Assembly: GCA_021156385.1 (NCBI GenBank)
Contig: JAJNDL010000049.1
Location: 1-7,266 of the forward strand
Direction of reading: 5' to 3'
DNA from: Moraxellaceae bacterium
Lineage (GTDB): Bacteria > Pseudomonadota > Gammaproteobacteria > Pseudomonadales > Moraxellaceae
DNA length: 7,266 bases
The translations under genes and the position numbers were made by a program. Of the stretch, positions 1 through 6,247 are shown piece by piece; within the stretch, counting starts at the first letter, position 1; every line of letters begins with the position of its first letter. A model generated the notes under the pieces. That model was not told the origin of the DNA. It did not search any database and saw only the letters and a program-made list of their open reading frames with translations.

Positions 1-1
1 C

Positions 2-628
2 TACGACCGCGCGACCGCGCAGCCGATCAGCAAGCTCAACGCACTGACGCTGGTGGCCGGCGAATACCAGACGCGCGATTACTACATGAACATCGGCCCG
101 ACCTTCGCCGATCCGGTGGCGCGCCAGCTCTACGCCGAGATCGCCTCCATCGAGGAGCAGCATGTCACCCACTACGCCTCGCTGCTCGACCCGACCGAAT
201 CGCTGCTGGAAAAGTGGCTGCTGTCGGAGGCGAACGAGGTCTACAACTACTACAGCTGCGTGGAGAGCGAGACCAACCCGCGCATCAAGGCGATCTGGGA
301 GCGCTTCCTCGACTACGAGCTCGGCCACCTCAACTTCGTGATGAACCTCTTCAAGAAGTACGAGGCGCGCGATCCCGCCGAGATCCTGCCGGAGCGCCTG
401 CCCAGCCCCATCGCCTACCAGAGCCAGCGCGACTTCGTGCGCCAGACGCTGAGCCGCGAGGTGAACCTGCGCGCTGCCGGCACGCAGTTCGTGCCGATGG
501 AGGACGAGAGCAACGCCACGCTCGGCTACCGCGAGCGCGTCAACCGCGACGGCTCGCCGTCCGAAACCGTCGCCGCCGGCTACCAGTGGCAGCCCGGCAC
601 CGAACTCTCCCGCAGCCGGGCCGCCTGA
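2..628 (+). CDS. Ferritin-like diiron four-helix protein, 5'-truncated by the window edge
   Basis: The frame is open from base 2 with no stop before TGA 626-628, so the gene starts outside the window; an internal GTG at 53 is not needed as a start. The visible 208 residues read as a ferritin-like helical bundle. There is a Glu on the first helix (GEYQ, fragment residue 21), an ExxH motif EEQH (51-54), further acidic residues on a third helix (SEANEVYNYY) and a second ExxH, ELGH (106-109). This E/ExxH/E/ExxH spacing is the ligand set of carboxylate-bridged diiron sites. After the bundle comes a tail of about 90 mostly polar residues with no recognised domain. The family includes iron-storage, rubrerythrin-like and oxygen- or peroxide-handling proteins, and the substrate cannot be read here. 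It is followed 14 bases later by a second ferritin-like gene, probably in the same transcript. The family call is firm; the function is unknown. Confidence 0.85.
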   Translation, partial: YDRATAQPISKLNALTLVAGEYQTRDYYMNIGPTFADPVARQLYAEIASIEEQHVTHYASLLDPTESLLEKWLLSEANEVYNYYSCVESETNPRIKAIWERFLDYELGHLNFVMNLFKKYEARDPAEILPERLPSPIAYQSQRDFVRQTLSREVNLRAAGTQFVPMEDESNATLGYRERVNRDGSPSETVAAGYQWQPGTELSRSRAA

Positions 629-634
629 AGGAGG
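628..634 (+). promoter_or_regulatory. Strong ribosome binding site fixing the second ferritin-like start
   Basis: AAGGAGG, a near-perfect anti-16S match, begins on the last base of the upstream TGA and lies 8 bases before ATG 643. It decides the start and implies tight translation of the second gene within the operon. Confidence 0.85.
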
Positions 635-642
635 ACGCCATC

Positions 643-1407
643 ATGGAAAAGACCGTACACATGGGCAAGAACCTCACCGGCATCGCCATGTCGCCGCTGC
701 AGAGCCAGCAGATGATCGCCGGCGCCGAAAACGCCACGCCCACCGGTGGCAGCGAGTACGCGCTGCACGAAGTCGGCAAGGACTACATCGAGGAGGCCAT
801 GCCGGTGGGCTCGGTGCCGCTGCCGGGCACGCTGCAGGGCGCGCTGAAGGCGATCAAGGACAAGCTGACCGGACAGCACACGGAGATGCTGCTCAACAAG
901 ATGGGCGAACGCCTCGCCTTCGAGCGCAGCGGCTCGCGCGTCTACGAGTGCTTCATCACCAAGTGCGAGGCGGCCGCCGCGCACGGCACGCTGCCCGACT
1001 CGCTGTCGCTCGATCGCGCACGCCAGTTCTGGCAGGAGGAGACGCGGCATTTCGCCATGCTGCGCGACGTGATGACGGCGCTCGGCGCCGATCCCACGGC
1101 GCAGACGCCGGATGCCGACGTCGCCGCCGTCGCCTCCATGGGCTGCATGAAGGTCATCCAGGATCCGCGCACTTCCGTCACGCAGAGCCTGGAGGCGCTG
1201 CTCACGCTGGAGATGACGGACAACACTGGCTGGGAGGTGCTGATCCGCCTGGCGCGCGAGATGACCATGGACGAGATCGCCAACCGCTTCCAGCGCGCGC
1301 AGGAAGAGGAGAACGTGCATCTCGCCGCCGTGCGCGCGTGGTACCAGGATGCGGTCATGGCGGAGGCCGGCATCAAGACGCCCGGCGCCGGCGCCCGGGC
1401 ACACTAG
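643..1407 (+). CDS. Ferritin-like diiron domain protein (second of tandem pair)
   Basis: This 254-residue protein starts at ATG 643, chosen because AAGGAGG at 628-634 sits 8 bases upstream and overlaps the end of the preceding stop codon; the longer open frame to the left is a shadow of the upstream gene. The first 80 residues are a low-motif N-terminal extension. The bundle then shows E94, an ExxH at E133-H136 (EETRH), E190 on the third helix and a final ExxH at E223-H226 (EEENVH). Together these form a complete diiron ligand set. Its sequence differs clearly from the upstream neighbour, so this is not a recent duplication. Tandem order and 14-base spacing suggest co-transcription and possibly a hetero-oligomer or a shared stress role (inference). 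No signal peptide or membrane segment is evident, so it is likely cytoplasmic. A terminator follows 20 bases after the stop. Confidence 0.9.
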   Translation: MEKTVHMGKNLTGIAMSPLQSQQMIAGAENATPTGGSEYALHEVGKDYIEEAMPVGSVPLPGTLQGALKAIKDKLTGQHTEMLLNKMGERLAFERSGSRVYECFITKCEAAAAHGTLPDSLSLDRARQFWQEETRHFAMLRDVMTALGADPTAQTPDADVAAVASMGCMKVIQDPRTSVTQSLEALLTLEMTDNTGWEVLIRLAREMTMDEIANRFQRAQEEENVHLAAVRAWYQDAVMAEAGIKTPGAGARAH

Positions 1408-1427
1408 CCACCCGCCACGAGGCATCC

Positions 1428-1459
1428 GCAGCAGCGCCAACGGCGCTGCTGCTTTTTTT
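1428..1459 (+). terminator. Intrinsic terminator of the ferritin-like operon
   Basis: A perfect 11-bp GC-rich stem (GCAGCAGCGCC at 1428-1438 with GGCGCTGCTGC at 1442-1452), a three-base AAC loop, and seven consecutive T at 1453-1459. It sits 20 bases after the stop of the second ferritin-like gene and is a textbook Rho-independent terminator. Confidence 0.93.
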
Positions 1460-1750
1460 GCGGCGCGCAGCAACCCGGCGTTGGCGGACAGCCGCCTGCG
1501 CGACAGCGCCCTGCTCCGCCACGCTGCCGTTGCGTCACCCGGGATGGCAGCGTCCCACGCACTTTCCGCAGCGTTGGCGGCAACAGGTACTGCCAGGTCC
1601 CGGCACCGTTTTCCTGCACGTGCTGCAAGGGTCCCCGCTCCCCGCACCGCCGGTCGCATAGGTCGGCTTGCGGTCTGCTGCATTCTTGTCCGCGGCGCGC
1701 CGGCATGATGTCGTCAGGCAGTTCAGTCGACCGGTTCCTTATCTCGCATC
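1460..1750. other. Gene-less spacer between ferritin-like and cyclase operons
   Basis: About 290 GC-rich bases with several open frames, but none has a ribosome binding site, a recognisable motif or non-repetitive protein character. It presumably holds the promoter for the cyclase genes, but no convincing -35/-10 pair can be picked out, as is common in high-GC DNA. No RNA gene or clear repeat was seen. Confidence 0.5.
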
Positions 1751-2899
1751 ATGAAGGACACCAGCCTGGCGCCCCCGCTCCGGGGCACCACTCCTGCGCA
1801 GCACTGCCTGATGATCATCGCCACGGGCCTGCCGATTTTCGCGCTGCAGTGGCTGACCTTTCATCGCCTGCTCGCCCATCCGGATGCCGCCGTCGTCACC
1901 TGGCCGGCAGCAGTGCGCCTCGGCCTCGTCGTGATGGCGGTGACGACGCTCATCGACATCGCCATCGTGCTCTGGCTGTGGCCGCGCCGGCAGCGGCCGG
2001 CGGCGCTGCCGCGCCTCGAGATGCTGCTCGCCGTCCTGCACACCGGCGGTCTTGTGACCATCGGCATCCTCTTCGGCCCCTATACCTCGCCGGTCAACAT
2101 GGCGGCGGTGATCTCGCTCATCGTCGGGCTTGCGCTGCTCGGGCGGCGTGCCGTGGTGACCGGCTTCCTCCTTTCCGTCGCCGGCCTCGCCATCTGCCAG
2201 GGGCTGGTGATGGCCGGCGTACTGCCCTACTCGCCCGTGCTCGTGCCCGGCACCTTCATCCGCGACGTGCCGCTCGCCTGGTGGATGAACTGGCGCGACC
2301 TCATGTTCGCCGCCGCGCTGCTCTCCGGCGTGGTCTTCATGGGCTGGCTGTTCGCACGCATCGACCGCCAGCGCCAGGAACTCGAGGAACTCTCACGCAC
2401 CGACGGCCTCACCGGCCTCGCCAACCGTCGCCACTTCATGGAGCGCCTCGAGGTCGAGACGTTCCGGCGCGACCGCTACCAGCGGCCCTTCTGCGTCGTG
2501 CTCTGCGATGCCGACCATTTCAAGAAGGTCAACGACACCTGGGGCCATCACGCCGGCGACAAGGTGCTGCGCAAGATCGGCGAGATTCTTTCCAACCTGC
2601 GGCGTCCGCCCGATGTGGCGGCGCGCTTCGGCGGCGAGGAGTTCGCGCTGCTGCTGCCCGAGACGAACGCCGAGCAGGCGCAAGCCATCTGCGAGCGCTT
2701 GCGCGCCATGCTGGAAGCGGAGGAATTCGACAGCGACGGCCGCGGCGAGGACCGCCCCCGCTTCCGCGTCACCATCAGCATGGGCGGCGTGGAATGTCGT
2801 CGCGCCACCGGCGAGGACGCCCTCAAGGCCGCGGACCAGAACCTCTATGCGGCCAAGGCCGGCGGACGCAACCGCGTCGTGCTGTCGGTGGAGGCCTGA
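1751..2899 (+). CDS. Membrane-bound diguanylate cyclase with intact I-site
   Basis: This 382-residue protein is predicted to make the second messenger cyclic di-GMP from two GTP at the inner membrane. Residues about 19-203 hold six hydrophobic segments (roughly 19-38, 54-78, 89-108, 113-131, 134-157, 182-203), an unassigned MASE-like sensory module. The GGDEF domain covers about 213-382: TDGLTGLANRR at the start, the metal-binding DAD of LCDADHFKKVND (253-262), and the active half-site GGEEF at 294-298. R285-P-P-D288 lies exactly five residues before GGEEF, which is the canonical RxxD inhibitory site, so product inhibition is expected. There is no EAL or HD-GYP domain. A TGA at 1706-1708 limits the frame upstream and ATG 1751 is the first start after it, although no good Shine-Dalgarno precedes it. 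The gene is followed after one base by a second cyclase. The signal sensed is unknown. Confidence 0.93.
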   Translation: MKDTSLAPPLRGTTPAQHCLMIIATGLPIFALQWLTFHRLLAHPDAAVVTWPAAVRLGLVVMAVTTLIDIAIVLWLWPRRQRPAALPRLEMLLAVLHTGGLVTIGILFGPYTSPVNMAAVISLIVGLALLGRRAVVTGFLLSVAGLAICQGLVMAGVLPYSPVLVPGTFIRDVPLAWWMNWRDLMFAAALLSGVVFMGWLFARIDRQRQELEELSRTDGLTGLANRRHFMERLEVETFRRDRYQRPFCVVLCDADHFKKVNDTWGHHAGDKVLRKIGEILSNLRRPPDVAARFGGEEFALLLPETNAEQAQAICERLRAMLEAEEFDSDGRGEDRPRFRVTISMGGVECRRATGEDALKAADQNLYAAKAGGRNRVVLSVEA

Positions 2900-2900
2900 G

Positions 2901-4064
2901 ATGGAGCGACTCGGCCGCGGTTTCCGGCGCAGCCTGAAGTGGCTGGAGATCCAGCTGCGCCAGCGCAATACCACCGCCGGCTGCGTGTTCGTGTCGCTGA
3001 TCGCGCTCTTCGTCACCGCGCTGATCTGGACCATGCTGGTATGGGCACTGCTCGATGCGGAGGCCGGCGCGCTGTTCCACGCGCCGGTGCTGACGGGCAT
3101 GCTGGCCTACACCTCGGTATCGCTGCTGTTCTATGCCGGCGTCGCCACCTTCAGCGTGCCACGCTACCGTTCGGAGCGGCCACGGTTGTGGCTGACCTAT
3201 GCGCTCGTCACCTGGCAGCTCACTTCCACCACCATCGCGGCCATCGCCTTCGGTGCCAAGGACACGCCCTTCGGCGTCATGCTGCTGGCGAGCTTCGCGC
3301 TCGCGCGCTGCTGGTTCCCGATGCGCATCCTGTGGCCCGGCCTCATCGCCAGCGCGGCCATGATCGTCGGCGCGGAAGTGCTGGCCCAGCAGGGGCTCAT
3401 GCCCTATGCGCCGCTCTTCCTGCGTCCGGTGGAGACCGGCCAGCCGCTGCATCCCTGGCTGGATATCTGGATGCAGGTCATCTACGACCTCACCGTGCTC
3501 TTCTACTCCGGCCTCATGTTCTTCCTGTTCGGGCTCATGGACCGCCATACACGCGACCTCGCCGACATGACGCGCATCGATGCGCTCACCGGCCTGCTCA
3601 ACCGCGCCACCTTCATGCGTCAGTTCGAGGAGGAGCTGTGCAAGCAGCAGCGCACGCGCCGGCCCTGCTGCGTGCTGATGTGCGACGTCGACCACTTCAA
3701 GAAGGTGAACGACAGCTACGGCCACCCGGCCGGCGATCTCGTGCTGGTGAAGATGGGAACGCTGCTGAAGAGCGCGACGCGCTTTCCGGTGGATGTGCCG
3801 GCCCGCTTTGGCGGCGAGGAGTTCGCCGTGCTGCTGCCGGAAACCGATCTCGACGCGGCGCTGGTCGTCGCCGACCGTATCGCCGCGCAGCTGCGCGGGC
3901 AGGTTTTCGAGAGTGATGGCCAGCGTTTTTCGGTGACGATCAGCATCGGCGTCGCGCAGACACTGGCGGCGGATGCTGAGCAGGCCCTGCGGGCCGCCGA
4001 CGCCAACCTCTACCAGGCCAAGCATGCTGGCCGCGACCGCGTGGTGGCGTCGGTTGCCGCCTGA
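2901..4064 (+). CDS. Membrane-bound diguanylate cyclase with degenerate I-site
   Basis: This 387-residue protein starts at ATG 2901, with GGAGG at 2890-2894 six bases upstream inside the end of the preceding gene and only one base between the two genes. Translational coupling is therefore likely. A basic N-terminus is followed by about six hydrophobic segments (near 28-52, 62-86, 96-117, 121-139, 142-163, 188-213). The GGDEF domain covers about 218-387, with IDALTGLLNR, the metal-binding CDVDHFKKVND (261-271) and GGEEF at 304-308. It should be catalytically active. The position of the RxxD inhibitory site reads F-P-V-D (295-298): the Asp is kept, but the Arg is one residue out of register (R294). 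Feedback inhibition by c-di-GMP may be weak or absent. The catalytic domain resembles that of the upstream cyclase while the membrane half has diverged, suggesting an old tandem duplication with new signal specificity. Confidence 0.92.
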   Translation: MERLGRGFRRSLKWLEIQLRQRNTTAGCVFVSLIALFVTALIWTMLVWALLDAEAGALFHAPVLTGMLAYTSVSLLFYAGVATFSVPRYRSERPRLWLTYALVTWQLTSTTIAAIAFGAKDTPFGVMLLASFALARCWFPMRILWPGLIASAAMIVGAEVLAQQGLMPYAPLFLRPVETGQPLHPWLDIWMQVIYDLTVLFYSGLMFFLFGLMDRHTRDLADMTRIDALTGLLNRATFMRQFEEELCKQQRTRRPCCVLMCDVDHFKKVNDSYGHPAGDLVLVKMGTLLKSATRFPVDVPARFGGEEFAVLLPETDLDAALVVADRIAAQLRGQVFESDGQRFSVTISIGVAQTLAADAEQALRAADANLYQAKHAGRDRVVASVAA

Positions 4065-4089
4065 GCGGGAGCAGGCAGCGCAGAAAGAC

Positions 4090-4114
4090 GAACGCCGGCA
4101 TATAGCCGGCGTTC
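4090..4114. terminator. Probable bidirectional terminator between cyclase gene and tRNA-Phe remnant
   Basis: A perfect 10-bp stem (GAACGCCGGC at 4090-4099 with GCCGGCGTTC at 4105-4114) around the loop ATATA, 26 bases after the second cyclase stop. The plus-strand tail is only TCGATTT and the minus-strand tail GTCTTTCT, so neither T-run is strong. It could end the cyclase transcript, the original tRNA-Phe transcript arriving from the right, or both. Confidence 0.6.
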
Positions 4115-4120
4115 TCGATT

Positions 4121-4165
<45 letters not shown>

Positions 4166-4650
4166 GTAGAGCGCCAGCCCCAGCGCGGCTGGTGGCTCGT
4201 CGGCTTCCCCAGCAAAATCGGAGCAAAACTGGCCCAACCCACTTACCCGATAGTCGCCTCCTCGGGAAGCGGCGGCAGAGGAGGGGAGCCAGGACGATCC
4301 GCGCGGCGTCGCTCATGATCCACCAATGGCAGCGCCCTTGAACCCCTACTGGCTTTGGCCTTGCCGGAGCAGGCAAAGATCAGGCTCGGGCTGGACCGGG
4401 AAACCGATAGCCAAGGAGGTCTCCTTAGAGGAATTGGCCAAGCCGTCCCATACAACCCTACAAAGCCAGAGCACTGGGACCAGAGAGAGACCAGAGGCCT
4501 CTCTAGCCACTTCTCAGAAAGTGAGAGCCCCTTCCTAAGAAGCCACTCCGTCGCAACATCTAACTACTCTCCGGCCCGCAAATTAACTTGGTCGCGTTGC
4601 GTGGCCCCGGCAATCAACAGGTGAATTATGGTGTTTCCCTACCTCAGCCA
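4166..4650. other. Gene-less stretch at the left end of the island
   Basis: About 485 bases without a convincing gene. Short open frames exist on both strands: plus, up to the TGA near 4624; minus, 4455-4243. They begin at TTG codons, lack ribosome binding sites and show no recognised motif. The composition is intermediate between chromosome and island. It includes a 14-base palindrome-like AAGGAGGTCTCCTT (4413-4426) and a perfect palindrome AGAGGCCTCT near 4493-4502. It may hold decayed gene remnants or recombinase-binding sites next to the attachment core, but neither can be shown. Confidence 0.5.
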
Positions 4651-4678
4651 TTGACAGCTTTAGATAGCTCTGCATAAT
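4651..4678 (+). promoter_or_regulatory. Sigma-70 promoter of the two-gene island operon
   Basis: A perfect -35 box TTGACA (4651-4656), a 16-base spacer, and the -10 CATAAT (4673-4678, five of six consensus bases). A TG at 4671-4672 would suit an extended -10 if the hexamer is read one base later. Transcription should start near 4685, only about 15 bases before ATG 4700, giving a very short leader. The local AT-rich setting supports real promoter function. Confidence 0.75.
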
Positions 4679-4699
4679 TATAAAAGCCTGTGGATAACC

Positions 4700-5359
4700 A
4701 TGGATTTACCTGCGATGGGATACAAAAAACCAGAGGAAGTCGTTTCCCCGAAGGGCCGATGGGAATATCGCAAGACTCTGTGCAACACCGGACAAGACGG
4801 CTTCAGTGTTGTTGAAGGGATTTGGGATGAGCGTCCCGTAGTGGCTATTCGCTGGAATGGGGATGATCTCTCCGGAAGTAGTGGCGCCCCACAATCCACA
4901 GGCTGGCCAACCTGGTTCATCTTACCTGCAGAGCTTCAAGAGGCGGTAAAAGACAAGGCCGTTTCGCTTAACAGCTCTATGCATTGCCTAAGGTGCGATT
5001 TGGTTCGGCCACCTGGAGCGGACTGGGGCATTTTCAAAGTGGAAGTCGAAGTCATTGACCCAGAGCTGAAAGATTGCGTGAGTAGCGGAATCGTCAAATT
5101 TGATCTGCCCCATCTGCCAAACCGTCTTTTCCGCGCGTGGACAGAGCAGTTCGACGAGTATTTCTCGCCACCAACTGAGATGGGGGCGCAATGGCAGGGC
5201 AAGCTAACCAATGGTTACTGGGTAGGAATTGTTCAGACGAATGGCATCCCGGAAGACAAGAATGAAACAACTCGTGCGATGGTACGAGACGCCCTTGTTG
5301 AAAAGGTGGCCGGCGCATTGGCTCCGTTTCAGGAGGCAATGAGAGGACAGCGTTTGTGA
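4700..5359 (+). CDS. Unrecognised 219-residue island protein, first gene of a coupled pair
   Basis: I do not recognise this family. The frame reads as a genuine globular protein with mixed charged, aromatic and hydrophobic residues. No signal peptide or membrane segment is seen. Visible landmarks are RWNG (51-54), the Pro/Gly/Trp-rich STGWPTWFILP (66-76), which may be a conserved core strand, Cys96/Cys99, a beta-rich middle (FKVEVEVID, 112-120) and an amphipathic helical C-terminus (about 189-215). ATG 4700 is the first start after the promoter. No clear Shine-Dalgarno lies in the short leader, so the internal ATG at 4715 (Met6) remains possible. The last bases overlap the start of the next gene (GTGA), so the two products are probably made together. 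Given a nuclease-like partner, an antitoxin, immunity or regulatory role is one option, but this is inference from context only. Confidence 0.85.
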   Translation: MDLPAMGYKKPEEVVSPKGRWEYRKTLCNTGQDGFSVVEGIWDERPVVAIRWNGDDLSGSSGAPQSTGWPTWFILPAELQEAVKDKAVSLNSSMHCLRCDLVRPPGADWGIFKVEVEVIDPELKDCVSSGIVKFDLPHLPNRLFRAWTEQFDEYFSPPTEMGAQWQGKLTNGYWVGIVQTNGIPEDKNETTRAMVRDALVEKVAGALAPFQEAMRGQRL

Positions 5360-5880
5360 CGGAAAATTCACCAGAGGCCCAGTTGGAGGAAGGATCAGAA
5401 AAGCTGCCTGACCCTCCTGAGCCCTTACCCTTTGAGTTTCAACCTGCACATCGGATCTTGCACCCGGTGACCGGCAGCGTCTGCTTTGGGCAGCTTGAAG
5501 TGATGCGCTCGCGAGGGGAAGTGGTTCCAGCTGGAGAAATTTACCTGCCTGCCGGGAAGCATCATGGCCCAAACCATGGCTATGGCGTCAGGCATATCTG
5601 GGCAGAACACGCAGTACAGCTCTCAAAGCTTGGCTACAGTGACATCCATGAAGTTGCACGATTTGTCAGCGACATTATTCAGTCCGGCGCCCCAGTTTAT
5701 TGTGAATTTGGACGCCTCAGAAGCTATAGACCCGTCGTGCTACGCACCAAGCTCGGTCAAGTTATTCTCGAGCAACGTTACACGGATAAGTACGACACGT
5801 TAGGGACCAGTTTTTATACCGTTGTCACCGCGTTTGACGGGAATCGCGTTCATGGGACTGTTATAGGCAAGGTCAAATGA
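5356..5880 (+). CDS. Possible BECR-fold (barnase/EndoU/RelE-like) nuclease, second gene of the pair
   Basis: This 174-residue protein starts at GTG 5356, overlapping the preceding stop as GTGA, with AGAGG at 5342-5346 nine bases upstream; translational coupling is likely. Residues 1-30 are acidic and Pro-rich, probably disordered. The core (about 33-174) has a His-rich segment, KHHGPNHGYGVRHIWAEH (H69, H70, H74, H80, H85). An amphipathic helix follows (YSDIHEVARFVSDII, 94-108), then alternating beta strands, and a C-terminal TSFYTVVTAF (151-160) plus a terminal strand. A G-x-x-HI-x-x-x-H helix followed by a helix and beta strands ending in a yxvvTa(F/Y) strand is the look of the PBECR families of phage-associated nucleases (Barnase-EndoU-ColicinE5/D-RelE superfamily). 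That would predict metal-independent RNA cleavage with His catalysis. This resemblance is from memory and unverified; the CDS itself is secure. A terminator follows 7 bases after the stop. Confidence 0.85.
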   Translation: MTENSPEAQLEEGSEKLPDPPEPLPFEFQPAHRILHPVTGSVCFGQLEVMRSRGEVVPAGEIYLPAGKHHGPNHGYGVRHIWAEHAVQLSKLGYSDIHEVARFVSDIIQSGAPVYCEFGRLRSYRPVVLRTKLGQVILEQRYTDKYDTLGTSFYTVVTAFDGNRVHGTVIGKVK

Positions 5881-5884
5881 AAGC

Positions 5885-6073
5885 AAAAAAAAGACGCCAT
5901 TTAGGCGTCTTTTTAGATGAATGAGGTGGTAGGCGCAGCGTTTCTTTAGCTTAAAGGGTCAGAAACCAACCTATCGGTTGCCACTACCGCAAAGGTGACG
6001 GTGCCTTTGCTGCCCAGTAGACTGACTTGTTTCCCGTCATGCAGTCAGCCTAGATGCTCTTGCGAACCTCTAG
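5885..6073 (-). ncRNA. Candidate structured small RNA with five stem-loops
   Basis: This part of the gene-less gap 5915-6247 holds closely packed inverted repeats. They are CTAGA/TCTAG (6050-6054 with 6069-6073), CTGACT/AGTCAG (6022-6027 with 6043-6048), GCAAAGG/CCTTTGC (5989-5995 with 6004-6010), CAACC/GGTTG (5967-5971 with 5976-5980, four-base loop) and GTTTCT/AGAAAC (5940-5945 with 5961-5966). Several abut with no or one base between them. On the minus strand a promoter-like pair lies just upstream and the terminator 5914-5888 with eight T lies just downstream, framing a transcript of about 190 nt. No reading frame of note runs through it. It matches no RNA class I can name; the separate short stems differ from the long rod of 6S RNA. 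The plus strand would form the same stems, but it lacks comparable start and stop signals. Confidence 0.45.
5888..5914. terminator. Symmetrical intrinsic terminator, usable from both strands
   Basis: An 11-bp stem AAAAAGACGCC (5888-5898) with GGCGTCTTTTT (5904-5914) around the loop ATTTA. On the plus strand it ends the two-gene operon with five T. On the minus strand the uninterrupted A-run 5885-5892 gives eight T after the GC stem, making an even better terminator for RNA arriving from the right. Confidence 0.92.
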
Positions 6074-6076
6074 CTA

Positions 6077-6105
6077 AATATGCCCCCTCTCGGCCCAAAA
6101 GTCAA
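6077..6105 (-). promoter_or_regulatory. Possible promoter for the candidate small RNA
   Basis: Read on the minus strand: TTGACT (6105-6100, five of six -35 bases), a spacer of exactly 17 bases, and CATATT (6082-6077, four of six -10 bases). The start would fall near 6073-6069, at the edge of the first stem-loop. The -10 is only moderate. Confidence 0.45.
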
Positions 6106-6116
6106 GAAAACTGACT
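6097..6116 (-). terminator. Weak hairpin that could end the minus-strand HNH operon
   Basis: On the minus strand AGTCA (6116-6112) pairs with TGACT (6104-6100) across a 7-base loop and is followed by four T (6100-6097, counting the last stem base). The stem is short and AT-rich, and it overlaps the promoter-like -35 box, so a role as terminator is doubtful. Confidence 0.2.
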
Positions 6117-6247
6117 ATTTCAAGCCCTAAGAAGCCCCTTCCCATTTCCGGTAACCAATTGTTTATAAAGGGCTTTTCAAAAATTGGCTGCCGCTTCGTC
6201 CTCAACCTCCTCACCAAGTGCCACTCTTCCATCAGGCAGTCAGAAAT
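6117..6247. other. Non-coding gap between candidate RNA promoter and the minus-strand operon end
   Basis: No gene is seen here. Two inverted repeats interleave: AAGCCCT/AGGGCTT (6122-6128 with 6169-6175) and CCAATT/AATTGG (6155-6160 with 6182-6187). Such crossing pairs could form a pseudoknot-like 3' structure for the operon mRNA, or may be chance in AT-richer DNA. Confidence 0.35.

Noticed and set aside
1478..1580. Ten-base repeat GCGTTGGCGG at 1478-1487 and 1571-1580
   Set aside because: Two short GC-rich copies 93 bases apart, without further structure, are expected by chance at this composition.
580..1683. Long minus-strand open frame of 367 codons opposite the second ferritin-like gene
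   Set aside because: It is rich in Arg, Ala and Gly with no motif and lies opposite a gene with clear diiron motifs. It also runs through the terminator, so it is a GC-driven shadow frame.
4413..4436. AAGGAGGT as a ribosome binding site for a 34-codon frame beginning TTG 4434
   Set aside because: The spacing is too long (13 bases), the start is TTG, the peptide has no character, and the site is inside a palindrome; probably chance.
4243..4455. Minus-strand 70-codon frame in the same gap
   Set aside because: It has a TTG start, no Shine-Dalgarno, and a Pro/Arg/Ser-rich composition expected by chance.
4355..4624. Plus-strand 89-codon frame in the gap right of the attachment site
   Set aside because: It starts at TTG without a ribosome binding site and has no recognised motif or promoter. 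It may be a remnant but is not supportable as a gene.
5885..6073. Interpretation of the stem-loop array as 6S RNA or a type III antitoxin RNA
   Set aside because: 6S RNA forms one long interrupted rod, not five separate short stems. Type III antitoxins are tandem sequence repeats upstream of the toxin, and here the stems differ in sequence and lie downstream on the opposite strand.
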